This document shows positions 1-8,632 of a stretch of DNA of 8,632 bases, in pieces (position 1 is the stretch's first letter; each line of letters opens with the position of its first letter). Origin of the DNA: an uncultured Chloroflexota bacterium (GTDB lineage Bacteria; Chloroflexota; Chloroflexia; Chloroflexales; Roseiflexaceae); assembly GCA_903871975.1 (NCBI GenBank), contig CAIQIY010000065.1, forward strand, positions 1-8,632. The letters run 5' to 3'. Made by a program: the position numbers and the translations under genes. Below the pieces are notes generated by a model. That model searched no databases and was not told where the DNA came from. It worked only from the letters and a program-made list of their open reading frames with translations.

Positions 1-19
1 CCCCGCCTCAACCCGTACG

Positions 20-48
20 TTGACATCCAGCGGTGCATATGCTACACT
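20..48 (+). promoter_or_regulatory. sigma70-type promoter of tRNA-Cys
   Basis: A perfect -35 box TTGACA (20-25) is followed by a 17-base spacer and a -10 box TACACT (43-48; four of six match TATAAT). Initiation would fall near base 54-56, only a few bases before the mature 5' end of the tRNA at 58. The primary transcript would therefore have almost no 5' leader. Both boxes and the spacing are read directly from the sequence; activity is inferred. Confidence 0.85.
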
Positions 49-57
49 CTGGTCATC

Positions 58-132
<75 letters not shown>

Positions 133-191
133 AATCCCCCTTCGGCCCCGATCCCGCGGCGGCGCCATCTCCTGCTCATGGTCGAACGTGT

Positions 192-220
192 CACTGTCGA
201 GGTCCATACTCGTCACAGTG
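192..220 (+). promoter_or_regulatory. leader hairpin / possible operator upstream of the small acidic gene
   Basis: CACTGT (192-197) plus CGAG (198-201) pair with CTCG (209-212) and ACAGTG (215-220). This makes a 10-bp stem with a two-base bulge (213-214) and a seven-base loop. The octamer GTGTCACT also occurs directly repeated at 188-195 and 218-225, exactly 30 bases apart, or about three helical turns. The element ends 25 bases before the start codon at 246 and close to its ribosome binding site. It could be an RNA hairpin in the leader or a binding site for a dimeric repressor. No clear -35/-10 pair was found here, so its role is open. Confidence 0.4.
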
Positions 221-245
221 TCACTCATAGAGAGGAGCGTCCCCC

Positions 246-650
246 ATGGTCGACATTTCGTCGCTCGACCGATACGAGCTCGAGCAATTGCGCGATGCGG
301 TGAATCGTCGCCTGCTGTTGCTGCGGCACACCACCCGTCTGACGCTCCCCGAACTGTTGCGGCTCTTCGACGACGTCAAGGTCGCGTTGCGCGATCAGGG
401 CAAGGAATGGTGGTCGCTCGAGACGTGGCAGTGGATGGATGGTGGCATCCGTTTCTGGCTGAACCCGCGCGACCAGGCGCGATATCAGCCGGGGTGGTAT
501 TCTATCGACGAACTCATCGCCTGGACGCACGATGCTGGCCCGGTGCTGGTAACGTTCGACGACGAACCAGACGATGACGACGACGACCGGCCAGCGACTG
601 ATGGGGGCGTGACGATCACGTGGCTACCGCCAACACCACCGAACCGTTGA
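246..650 (+). CDS. small acidic protein of unknown function (134 aa)
   Basis: I do not recognise this family. The start is supported by a Shine-Dalgarno sequence GAGGAG (232-237), eight bases before ATG. Residues 1-50 look helical: a short leucine-rich, arginine-containing stretch (ELEQLRDAVNRRLLLLR, residues 11-27), then LTLPELLRLFDDVKVALRDQ. The middle is rich in aromatics, especially Trp (W55, W56, W61, W63, W71, W84, W93), and reads like a compact alpha/beta domain. A low-complexity acidic linker (DDEPDDDDDD, residues 105-114) precedes a short tail ending in TPPNR. There is no signal peptide, membrane segment or cysteine cluster. It lies seven bases upstream of the phosphotransferase gene, so the two are probably co-transcribed. 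A cytoplasmic protein of lineage-restricted distribution seems likely. It is real by start site, codon use and spacing, but its function is unknown. Confidence 0.8.
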   Translation: MVDISSLDRYELEQLRDAVNRRLLLLRHTTRLTLPELLRLFDDVKVALRDQGKEWWSLETWQWMDGGIRFWLNPRDQARYQPGWYSIDELIAWTHDAGPVLVTFDDEPDDDDDDRPATDGGVTITWLPPTPPNR

Positions 651-657
651 CGGCATC

Positions 658-1575
658 ATGACATCATCGCTACCAGCGAACATTCCTGCGCAGCTGCTCG
701 GCACATCGGTCCTCCGTGCCGAACGGGCGGCATGGGGCTTCGAGCACGCGACATTCATCGTCGACCTCGATGACGGTCGTCGCGTCGTGCTGCAACAGGT
801 TCGCCGCCCGCGGCTCGCCGTGCGGCGGCTGGCCAACGCACTGATCGTACCGCCGGTGTTGCGCGCTGCCGGCCTGCAGGCGCCCGACATCCTCGATCAT
901 GCGTTGGACCACGATCCACCGTACATCGTACGCAGCTACATCACCGGCGTCACCGCCAATACACTCCTGCCCGACGACGCCACTGCGCCGGCGGTAGCAC
1001 ACGGCATGGGGGCGGCGCTGACGCGGATGGCCGGCATCGATGTGTCTGGCAGCGATCTTGACCACACTTGGGCAGATCCGCTGCGGCTGGCGAGCAGTGC
1101 ACGGCGCTGGCTGACGGCCGTCGGCGGTGGCCTGTCCGATCCGACGCGCGTCGCAGCGGTCATCGACGGCCTGCCGCGGGCTTTCGCGGGCCGCACGGCA
1201 GGATTTGCGCACGGCGACTTCTGCCCGGTGAATGGTATCGTCGTCGGGACACAGCTCGTCGGCATGATTGACGTGGACTACAGCAGGATAGCGGACCCGC
1301 TGTTCGATGCTGCGTGGTGGAGCTGGGTGGTTGGCTTCCATCACCCGGTGCGGTTCCAGCGACTGTGGCCGACGTTCTGTGCGGCCGCCGGCATTACCGA
1401 CGACGATGGCACACGCGCGCGGCTGGCGCAGCTGCAGGTGCTTTATCTGCTTGAGCGGCTGGCGCTGGCCCACGAGCACGAGCCAGCTGCCAGCGCCGAG
1501 TGGTGTGAGCGCCTTGAGCGAACACTCACGCGCCTCACCCGGGCCGATGGTTCGGTGCAGCTGCCAGCCGGCTGA
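658..1575 (+). CDS. APH-family (aminoglycoside/choline kinase-like) phosphotransferase
   Basis: This 305-residue protein has the fold signature of the APH/ChoK kinase-like superfamily, soluble enzymes that move a phosphate from ATP or GTP to small-molecule hydroxyls. Its catalytic loop is H185-G-D187-F-C-P-V-N192, matching HGDxxxxN; D187 is the probable base and N192 a metal ligand. The metal-binding segment is MIDVDYSRIADPLFDAAWW (203-221), with D205 in the DFG-like position and D213 in the usual DP element. The N-lobe (about 20-100) is recognisable, including the hinge-like YIVRSYITG (89-97). However, the strand that normally carries the ATP-contacting lysine reads RRVVLQQVRR (41-50) with no lysine. 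Family length is about 250-350, so the gene looks complete. The start at 658 lacks a good Shine-Dalgarno sequence but follows the stop of the small acidic gene by seven bases, which suggests translational coupling. The substrate cannot be read from sequence, and antibiotic resistance should not be assumed. Confidence 0.85.
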   Translation: MTSSLPANIPAQLLGTSVLRAERAAWGFEHATFIVDLDDGRRVVLQQVRRPRLAVRRLANALIVPPVLRAAGLQAPDILDHALDHDPPYIVRSYITGVTANTLLPDDATAPAVAHGMGAALTRMAGIDVSGSDLDHTWADPLRLASSARRWLTAVGGGLSDPTRVAAVIDGLPRAFAGRTAGFAHGDFCPVNGIVVGTQLVGMIDVDYSRIADPLFDAAWWSWVVGFHHPVRFQRLWPTFCAAAGITDDDGTRARLAQLQVLYLLERLALAHEHEPAASAEWCERLERTLTRLTRADGSVQLPAG

Positions 1576-1820
1576 ACATGGAGCACCGCTCCCTGTGTGG
1601 GCGGCATCACGCTTCGGTGGGCGACGGCCGCACGCGGCACGGCCGATCCGGTGCTGGCCGGCTCGGCCTGGATCGCCAACTCACTGGGTGAGCGCTGCTG
1701 GTACAAGCGCAGGCCCGTTCGCGCCAGCAACCATCCGGGTATGCACCATGCACCTGGCTGACGGCGGCGCCGGCGCCCGACACCAATGGTGAGGGCACCG
1801 GCGACACCGCAGGCGGGCGA
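1576..1820. other. convergent intergenic region, no clear gene
   Basis: This 245-base gap lies between the stop of the phosphotransferase gene and the stop of acnA, which face each other. It contains a small perfect hairpin GGAGC-acc-GCTCC (1580-1592) five bases after the phosphotransferase stop. It also has a tandem repeat ATGCACC ATGCACC (1741-1754), a 12-base palindrome GGCGCCGGCGCC (1766-1777) and a short CACC-aat-GGTG hairpin (1781-1791). None is followed by a T-run, so no classical intrinsic terminator is evident for either gene. Short open frames here have no recognisable family and no ribosome binding site. Confidence 0.5.
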
Positions 1821-4580
<2,760 letters not shown>

Positions 4581-4622
4581 GAATCGCTCCTTCTGGTCGG
4601 CAGCCGTGCGACGCCCCGCGTT

Positions 4623-4638
4623 GGCGTTCACCCACGCC
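4623..4638 (-). promoter_or_regulatory. small hairpin in the acnA leader
   Basis: In the predicted leader of acnA, GGCGT and ACGCC form a five-bp stem around a six-base loop. It lies 42 bases before the start codon and does not cover the ribosome binding site. The stem is short, so it may be incidental. Confidence 0.25.
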
Positions 4639-4666
4639 GCATGCTGCGACGGGTGATGACCCTGCG

Positions 4667-4696
4667 AGTATACCAGACGCCGTTCAGTCAGTCCAA
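4667..4696 (-). promoter_or_regulatory. extended -10 promoter of acnA
   Basis: Read on the minus strand, TTGGAC (4691-4696) is followed by 18 bases and then TATACT (4667-4672). A TG dinucleotide one base before the -10 box makes it an extended -10 element. The -35 matches five of six consensus bases and the -10 also five of six. Initiation would be near 4660, leaving a leader of about 80 bases before the acnA start at 4580. The position supports the shorter acnA start. Confidence 0.8.
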
Positions 4697-4874
4697 ATGG
4701 TGATCCTGGTCTCCTGGTCGATGTCGCTGCGCAGACGACGGTGCCCGGCGTGGATTCGGCGCGCCGATATCTGGCGGTGCATCACCCGGATCGCCGCGTG
4801 GCCGGCAGGCCTGGCCACCCAGGCGCCGGGGCTGTACGACACCCGCGGGCGTCCACGGCGCACACCATTCGTAG

Positions 4875-4880
4875 TAGAAT
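4875..4880 (+). promoter_or_regulatory. candidate -10 box of gatD (leaderless transcript)
   Basis: TAGAAT matches TATAAT at five of six positions and ends five bases before the gatD ATG at 4886. Initiation six or seven bases downstream of the box would fall on or beside that ATG. There is no Shine-Dalgarno-like sequence in the 20 bases upstream, as expected for a leaderless mRNA. The -35 region is weak: TCCACG at 4852-4857 matches three of six with a 17-base spacer. Confidence 0.5.
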
Positions 4881-4885
4881 ACAGC

Positions 4886-5677
4886 ATGCATCGATCACTG
4901 CGCATCGCTCATCTCTACCCGGATCACATGAACATCTACGGTGACCGGGGCAATATCATCGCACTGACGCAACGATGCCGCTGGCGCGGCATCGCCGTCG
5001 AGGTCATCGGCATTCAGCCAGGCGACGCTGTCGCCTGGTCATCGTTCGACCTGGCATTCTTCGGTGGTGGCCAGGACAGCGGCCAGGCGCTGATCGCCGG
5101 TGACTTTGTGCAGCGGCATGGCGCCGAGCTCCGCGCGGCAATCGCCGATGGCTTGCCGATGCTGGCGATCTGCGGCGGCTACCAGCTGCTGGGGCACTAC
5201 TTCCAGACCCACACGGGCGAGCGGCTGGCCGGCATCGGCGCCATCGATGCCCATACCATCGGCGGCGACCGGCGCATGATCGGCGACATCGCCATCGCCA
5301 TCGACGGCGACGCCCTCGGCGGTGGCGAGCCGCTCGTGGCCGTCGGCTTCGAGAATCACAGCGGGCAGACGTACCTCGGCGACGATGTACGGCCGCTGGG
5401 GCGCGTGATCGCGGGGCATGGCAACAACGGCAGCGATGGTGGCGAGGGCGCGGTCGTTCATCACGCCTACGGTTGTTATCTTCATGGTTCGTTGTTGCCA
5501 AAAAATCCACGGTTCGCCGATCACTTGCTCGGTCTGGCGCTCGAGCGTGCCGGCAGCAACACGGCGCTCACCCCGCTCGATGATCGCCGCGAGGATATGG
5601 CGCGCGCGGTGATGCTCGAGCGCCTGCAGCCGCCCGAACAGCCGACACGGCGCTGGTGGCCGATACGGAGGAAGTGA
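4886..5677 (+). CDS. gatD: GatD-like type 1 glutamine amidotransferase (lipid II isoglutaminyl synthase subunit)
   Basis: This 263-residue class I glutamine amidotransferase belongs to the CobB/CobQ-like group. In characterised bacteria GatD releases ammonia from glutamine and passes it to MurT, which amidates D-glutamate in the peptidoglycan stem peptide on lipid II. The start gives the family's N-terminus, LRIAHLYPDHMNIYGDRGN (5-23). Then come FFGGGQDSGQ (59-68), the nucleophile elbow AICGGYQLLG with C96, and the catalytic histidine region CYLHGSLLPKNPRFADHLL with H200. Most relatives have HGP where this has HGS. An arginine pair (R129-R130) lies where S. aureus GatD has a functional Arg; this assignment is by approximate position. 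There is no third-residue Glu triad motif, as usual for this group. No murT gene is adjacent, which is unusual because murT-gatD is normally an operon. The 3' end overlaps the next gene by one base. A broader cobyric acid synthase-like role is less likely at this length. Confidence 0.86.
   Translation: MHRSLRIAHLYPDHMNIYGDRGNIIALTQRCRWRGIAVEVIGIQPGDAVAWSSFDLAFFGGGQDSGQALIAGDFVQRHGAELRAAIADGLPMLAICGGYQLLGHYFQTHTGERLAGIGAIDAHTIGGDRRMIGDIAIAIDGDALGGGEPLVAVGFENHSGQTYLGDDVRPLGRVIAGHGNNGSDGGEGAVVHHAYGCYLHGSLLPKNPRFADHLLGLALERAGSNTALTPLDDRREDMARAVMLERLQPPEQPTRRWWPIRRK
5667..5671 (+). promoter_or_regulatory. Shine-Dalgarno deciding the flavoprotein start
   Basis: GGAGG lies inside the last codons of gatD, five bases before ATG 5677. 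It favours this ATG over the in-frame ATG at 5656, which would add seven residues before the conserved Rossmann strand. Confidence 0.8.
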
Positions 5678-7353
5678 TGCCACACGCATACGATTATGAT
5701 GCGATCGTCGTCGGCGGCGGCCACAATGGCCTGACCTGCGCCGGCTACTTGGCGCGTGCCGGCGTGCGTACGCTGGTCCTCGAGCGTCGACCGATCGTGG
5801 GTGGTGCAGTCGTCACCGAGGAAGAGATCCCCGGGTATCGCATCGATATCGGCTCATCGGCGCACATCATGATTCACCTCACGCCGATCATTCGCGACCT
5901 CGAGCTTGAGCGTCATGGCCTCGAATACTGCGACATGGACCCGTATGCGTACTATCCGATGCCCGATGGCAGCAGCGCGTTCGGATTCTATCGCAGCGTC
6001 GAGCGGACGTGTGAGTCGATCGCGCGCGTGTCGCCGCGCGACGCCGAAGCCTACCGGCGCTTCGTCGAGTACTGGCGGCCGCTCAACGAGGCGATCTTCG
6101 AGACATTCCTCAACCCACCGAGCGTGACCGGCCTGTTCGGCTCGATGGCTTTGGCGCAACTGCGCAGCCGGCGCGTCGGGCAGTCGCTCGAGACGGTGCG
6201 GCGGCTGGTGTCATCATACGGCCAGCTGATCAGTGAGACATTCGAGAGTGAGCCAATGCGCGCGGCGATGGCCTGGCTCGGGGCGCAATCGGGGCCACCG
6301 CCCGACGAGGTCGCATCGGGCGACCATTTCGGCTGGTACGCGATGATGCACCAGAGCGGTGCGATGCATCCGCGTGGCGGCAGCGGCATGCTCACCCAGG
6401 CGATGGCGCGCTCATTCACCAGTGCCGGCGGCGACGTACGCCTCGATGCGCCGGTGAAGCGCATCCTGGTGCAGCACGGGCGCGTCGTCGGCGTCGAACT
6501 CGTCGGCGGCGAGCGCATCTCGGCACCCATCGTCATCTCGAATGCCCACGTCGTCACCACAATGCTCGAACTGGTCGGCGCCGAGCAGCTGCCGGCCGGC
6601 CTGGCCGAGCGCGTACGGTCGATCCGCATCGGCAACGGTTTCGGCATGACGCTGCGCTGCGCCGCCGATGAGCTCCCCGACTATGCTGGCGCGCCGTCGG
6701 GTGGGCGGGCACACGAGAGCCACCACGGCCTGCAGCTGCTCTGCCCATCGCTCGACTATCTCAACCACGCCTTCGCCGACTACCGGCGTGGCTTGCCATC
6801 GCGCGAGCCTGCGGTGATCGCGATGACGTTCTCGGCGATCGATCCGACGGTTGCGCCACCCGGCAAGCACACCGTCTTCCTGTGGGCGCAATACTTCCCA
6901 TACGAACTCGCCGATGGCCGACGCTGGGACGACATCCGCGAGCAGGTCGCCGATGACATCCTCGAGGTGCTGTATCGCTACGCGCCGAACATGCGCGGCA
7001 AGATCACCGACCGGTTCATCCAGACGCCGCTGGACCTTGAGCGGCGCCTGGGGTTGCTGCGCGGCAACGTGATGCACGTCGAGATGTCGTTCGACCAGAT
7101 GTTCTTCTTCCGGCCGTTGCCGGAGCTCTCACGCTACCGGACGCCGCTGCGTGGCCTGTACCTGACAGGTGCGAGCACGCATCCGGGTGGCGGTGTCTTC
7201 GGGGCGAGCGGCTACAACACGGCGCGGACGGTACTCGGCGACACCACGCTGCGCTCGTGGCTAGGCACCAGCGTCGGCACTGCTGCCGGCCGCGTCGGCA
7301 CGCTGGCGCGGCGCGTCGCCAGGCGCGAGCCACCGCCCGAACGCACGCCGTGA
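5677..7353 (+). CDS. FAD-dependent oxidoreductase, CrtO/PYROXD2-like (phytoene desaturase superfamily)
   Basis: This 558-residue flavoprotein belongs to the amine oxidase/phytoene desaturase superfamily. It opens with a Rossmann strand and dinucleotide motif, YDAIVVGGGHNGLTCAGYLA (G13-G14-G15-H-N-G18), a ribose-binding acid E36 in LVLER, and VGGAVVTEEE (41-50). The C-terminal FAD-contact block is GLYLTGASTHPGGGVFGASG, within 493-516, preceded by VEMSFDQMFFFRPLPELS. These blocks resemble CrtO-type carotenoid ketolases and PYROXD2-like proteins of about 530-560 residues more than CrtI desaturases of about 500. In CrtO the reaction would be 4-ketolation of beta- or gamma-carotene, which would suit a pigmented Chloroflexia. 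However, the blocks alone do not fix substrate, so no symbol is given. There is no signal peptide, and an Arg-rich tail ends the protein. The ATG overlaps the gatD stop (TGATG), and with GGAGG upstream this implies co-translation. No other carotenoid gene is in the window. Confidence 0.88.
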   Translation: MPHAYDYDAIVVGGGHNGLTCAGYLARAGVRTLVLERRPIVGGAVVTEEEIPGYRIDIGSSAHIMIHLTPIIRDLELERHGLEYCDMDPYAYYPMPDGSSAFGFYRSVERTCESIARVSPRDAEAYRRFVEYWRPLNEAIFETFLNPPSVTGLFGSMALAQLRSRRVGQSLETVRRLVSSYGQLISETFESEPMRAAMAWLGAQSGPPPDEVASGDHFGWYAMMHQSGAMHPRGGSGMLTQAMARSFTSAGGDVRLDAPVKRILVQHGRVVGVELVGGERISAPIVISNAHVVTTMLELVGAEQLPAGLAERVRSIRIGNGFGMTLRCAADELPDYAGAPSGGRAHESHHGLQLLCPSLDYLNHAFADYRRGLPSREPAVIAMTFSAIDPTVAPPGKHTVFLWAQYFPYELADGRRWDDIREQVADDILEVLYRYAPNMRGKITDRFIQTPLDLERRLGLLRGNVMHVEMSFDQMFFFRPLPELSRYRTPLRGLYLTGASTHPGGGVFGASGYNTARTVLGDTTLRSWLGTSVGTAAGRVGTLARRVARREPPPERTP

Positions 7354-7355
7354 TG

Positions 7356-7381
7356 GCGTGCTGCCTGCGGTGGCAGCGCGC
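7356..7381. terminator. stem-loop in the convergent gap (candidate bidirectional terminator)
   Basis: GCGTGCTGCC (7356-7365) pairs with GGCAGCGCGC (7372-7381), ten base pairs including one G-T, around a six-base loop. It starts two bases after the flavoprotein stop and ends 13 bases before the psuG stop, so it could terminate both strands. No T-run follows on either side, so it is not a textbook intrinsic terminator. It may instead act as a 3'-end barrier or with Rho. Confidence 0.55.
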
Positions 7382-7394
7382 AGCAGCATCGAGC

Positions 7395-8294
7395 TCAGTC
7401 GCCGATCCGACACGCGACTGCGGCGGCGACGCGGGCATTCTGGCGCAGGAGCGCGATATTGGTCTGCATGCTCTCGCCGTGGGTCTCTTCGGCGACTGCC
7501 GCCAGCAAGAACGGCGTCACTGCCTGACCGCGCACGCCGGCAGCGTCGGCGCGAGCCAGCGCCCGGGCGATCGCCGCATCCACCGGGCCGCTGTCGAGGG
7601 CCACGGCAGCCGGCGGCGGAACTGCCAGCACCATGCCGGCGCCGGCACCATACACCCGATGTGCCGACCACGCTGCGGCACACGCCTGGGCATCGGCAAC
7701 CATCGCGACCTCGAAGCCGCTCTCGGCGCTGTAGAACGCCGGAAACCGGCGTGTCCCGAACGCGACGACCGGAACGCCGGCAGTCTCGAGGTATTCCAGC
7801 GTCGCCGGAATATCGAGGATCGCCTTGGCCCCTGCACACACCACCAGGACCGGCGTACGCGCCAGCTCGGTGAGGTCGGCCGAAATATCCCAGGTGTCGC
7901 GCGCACCGCGATGAACCCCGCCGATGCCGCCGGTCGCGAAGACCTGGACACCCGCCAGGGCTGCGAGCGCCATCGTGGCGGCCACCGTCGTCGCACCATC
8001 GCGACCATGCGCCACCGCGAAACCGATGTCGCGCCGCGACAGCTTCAGGACATCGGACGAATGGGCAAACCGCTCAAGCGCCGCTGCGTCCATCCCCACG
8101 GTCGGCACACCGGCCACCACTCCCACCGTCGCCGGCACAGCACCGGCAGCGCGGATCTCCTGCTCCATCGCCCGCGCCAGCTCGAGGTTGTGGGGGTACG
8201 GCAAGCCATGCGAGATCACCGTACTCTCGAGGGCGACGACCGGACGACCGGCGGCGAGTGCGGCAGCGACGTCGGGGGCAAGCTGAACCGTCAT
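7395..8294 (-). CDS. psuG: pseudouridine-5'-phosphate glycosidase
   Basis: PsuG reversibly splits pseudouridine 5'-phosphate into uracil and ribose 5-phosphate, the second step in breakdown of pseudouridine from RNA. The 299-residue length fits the family (about 300), and the whole sequence is collinear with it. Recognisable blocks are ALESTVISHGLPYPHN (21-36, E23), VGMDAAALE (67-75), LKLSRRD (83-89, K84), ATGGIGGVHRGA (120-131), DISADL (136-141, D140) and VVCAGAKAILD (151-161, K157). By spacing, E23, K84, D140 and K157 correspond to E. coli PsuG E31, K93, D149 and K166, where K166 is the Schiff-base lysine. The C-terminus has QTNIALLRQNARVAAAVA, also typical. The start at 8294 is set by GAGAGGA nine bases upstream (8304-8310) and by the N-terminus; an open frame further upstream overlaps the DUF58-like gene and is not used. 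psuK, the usual kinase partner, is not next to it here. It follows the DUF58-like gene by 25 bases on the same strand, so they may share a transcript. Confidence 0.96.
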   Translation of the reverse strand: MTVQLAPDVAAALAAGRPVVALESTVISHGLPYPHNLELARAMEQEIRAAGAVPATVGVVAGVPTVGMDAAALERFAHSSDVLKLSRRDIGFAVAHGRDGATTVAATMALAALAGVQVFATGGIGGVHRGARDTWDISADLTELARTPVLVVCAGAKAILDIPATLEYLETAGVPVVAFGTRRFPAFYSAESGFEVAMVADAQACAAAWSAHRVYGAGAGMVLAVPPPAAVALDSGPVDAAIARALARADAAGVRGQAVTPFLLAAVAEETHGESMQTNIALLRQNARVAAAVACRIGD

Positions 8295-8319
8295 GGCAAT
8301 CTGTCCTCTCTCTGATGAA

Positions 8320-8632
8320 TCATGCATGGACCACGTTGTCGACTCCGGCGCTGCCGGGCCGGCCGTCGCGATCGATGGTATACGCGCGGATGTGATGACG
8401 ACGAAGCTGGATGAGTGCTGCCGTCGGAGCATCGGCGACGATCGCCGCCGGATGGATGCCGCGACGCCGCGCCGCCACCAGGCTCGCCAGGCTGCCGGCA
8501 TCACAGGCACCGGTGAGCAGCACCAGCGTTCCACCCCAACTGAGCGTCTGTGCCGCCTGCGCCAGCACCCCGGCCGACGCGGGACCATCGGCGGCCTCGA
8601 GGCGCCCGAGCGCGCCGAGCACCAGCAGCAGG
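8320..8632 (-). CDS. C-terminal part of a DUF58-like protein (cut by window edge)
   Basis: Only the last 103 or so residues are present. The frame stays open to the right edge, and a GTG at 8622 is internal and not a credible start. The segment contains a predicted helix (ASAGVLAQAAQTLSWG), a beta strand GGTLVLLTGACDAG and then ASLVAARRRGIHPAAIVAD. Next comes ALIQLRRHHIRAYTIDRDG near the end. This order, a Rossmann-like strand with an acidic residue, a helix of 'arrrGI' form, another strand and a final 'L...hIraY.i' element, resembles the C-terminus of DUF58 (von Willebrand-A-like) proteins. These are often encoded beside a MoxR AAA ATPase and a transglutaminase-like gene. The family call rests on this short stretch only. 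It ends 25 bases before psuG on the same strand. What lies upstream is outside the window. Confidence 0.55.
   Translation of the reverse strand, partial: LLLVLGALGRLEAADGPASAGVLAQAAQTLSWGGTLVLLTGACDAGSLASLVAARRRGIHPAAIVADAPTAALIQLRRHHIRAYTIDRDGRPGSAGVDNVVHA

Larger units (their letters stand above)
4581..4885. other. divergent intergenic region between acnA and gatD, no gene
   Basis: These 305 bases separate two divergent genes. The left third is the acnA leader and promoter. The right end carries a candidate -10 box for gatD. Between about 4700 and 4850 I see only one inverted repeat, GTGGCC (4798-4803) and GGCCAC (4813-4818), around a nine-base spacer that could be an operator or chance. 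An open frame runs through from 4697 into gatD, but its extra 63 residues are Arg/Trp-rich, lack conservation with the GatD family and have no ribosome binding site. I therefore treat it as non-coding. No murT fragment is visible in any frame. Confidence 0.6.

Noticed and set aside
560..588. GAC/GAT triplet run as a possible microsatellite
   Set aside because: It encodes the in-frame acidic linker of the small protein and is interrupted, so it is low-complexity coding sequence rather than a separate repeat.
670..1479. 269-residue minus-strand frame opposite the phosphotransferase gene
   Set aside because: The plus strand carries the APH catalytic motifs. The minus frame has no recognisable domain or ribosome binding site.
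1578..1691. short open frame after the phosphotransferase gene (MEHRSLCG...)
   Set aside because: It has 37 residues, no ribosome binding site and no similarity I recognise. It is more likely non-coding.
4697..4885. 63-residue N-terminal extension of gatD
   Set aside because: The extension is Arg/Trp-rich and unlike the family. The conserved N-terminus begins right at the ATG at 4886, with a -10 box in front.
7257..8315. 352-residue plus-strand frame opposite psuG
   Set aside because: It is antisense to psuG, whose catalytic residues are all in place, and it overlaps the end of the flavoprotein gene.

Overview
The window is GC-rich, densely coded bacterial chromosome. It carries a tRNA gene and seven protein-coding genes, one of them cut by the right edge. 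Codons are strongly G/C-ending throughout. The gene set suggests a member of the Chloroflexota, class Chloroflexia (filamentous types such as Chloroflexus, Roseiflexus or Kouleothrix relatives). It includes an AcnA-type aconitase, a GatD-like amidotransferase, a CrtO/PYROXD2-type FAD oxidoreductase, a PsuG glycosidase and a DUF58-like protein. This placement is inferred from protein style, not from a database search. I see no mobile element, CRISPR array, prophage gene or origin.

Layout. Bases 1-245 hold a near-consensus sigma70 promoter, a complete tRNA-Cys(GCA) with encoded CCA, and a leader with a hairpin. Bases 246-1575 (+) carry two closely spaced genes: a small acidic protein of unknown function and an APH-like phosphotransferase. 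A 245-base convergent gap (1576-1820) separates them from acnA on the minus strand (1821-4580). acnA has a strong Shine-Dalgarno sequence and an extended -10 promoter. A 305-base divergent intergenic region (4581-4885) follows.

Next, on the plus strand, are gatD (4886-5677) and the CrtO/PYROXD2-like flavoprotein (5677-7353). Their stop and start codons overlap by one base, so they look translationally coupled. gatD may be read from a leaderless transcript. A 41-base convergent gap with a 10-bp stem-loop separates them from psuG on the minus strand (7395-8294). psuG lies 25 bases behind the tail of a DUF58-like gene (8320 to the right edge).

The genes do not form one pathway. They are small transcription units of central metabolism (aconitase), tRNA supply, probable cell-wall modification (GatD), probable carotenoid or lipid oxidation (flavoprotein) and pseudouridine catabolism (PsuG). 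The window looks like core genome, and I do not see a convincing undescribed system. The points most worth a second look are gatD without murT, its coupling to a CrtO-like oxidoreductase, its possible leaderless start, and psuG without psuK behind a DUF58-like gene.
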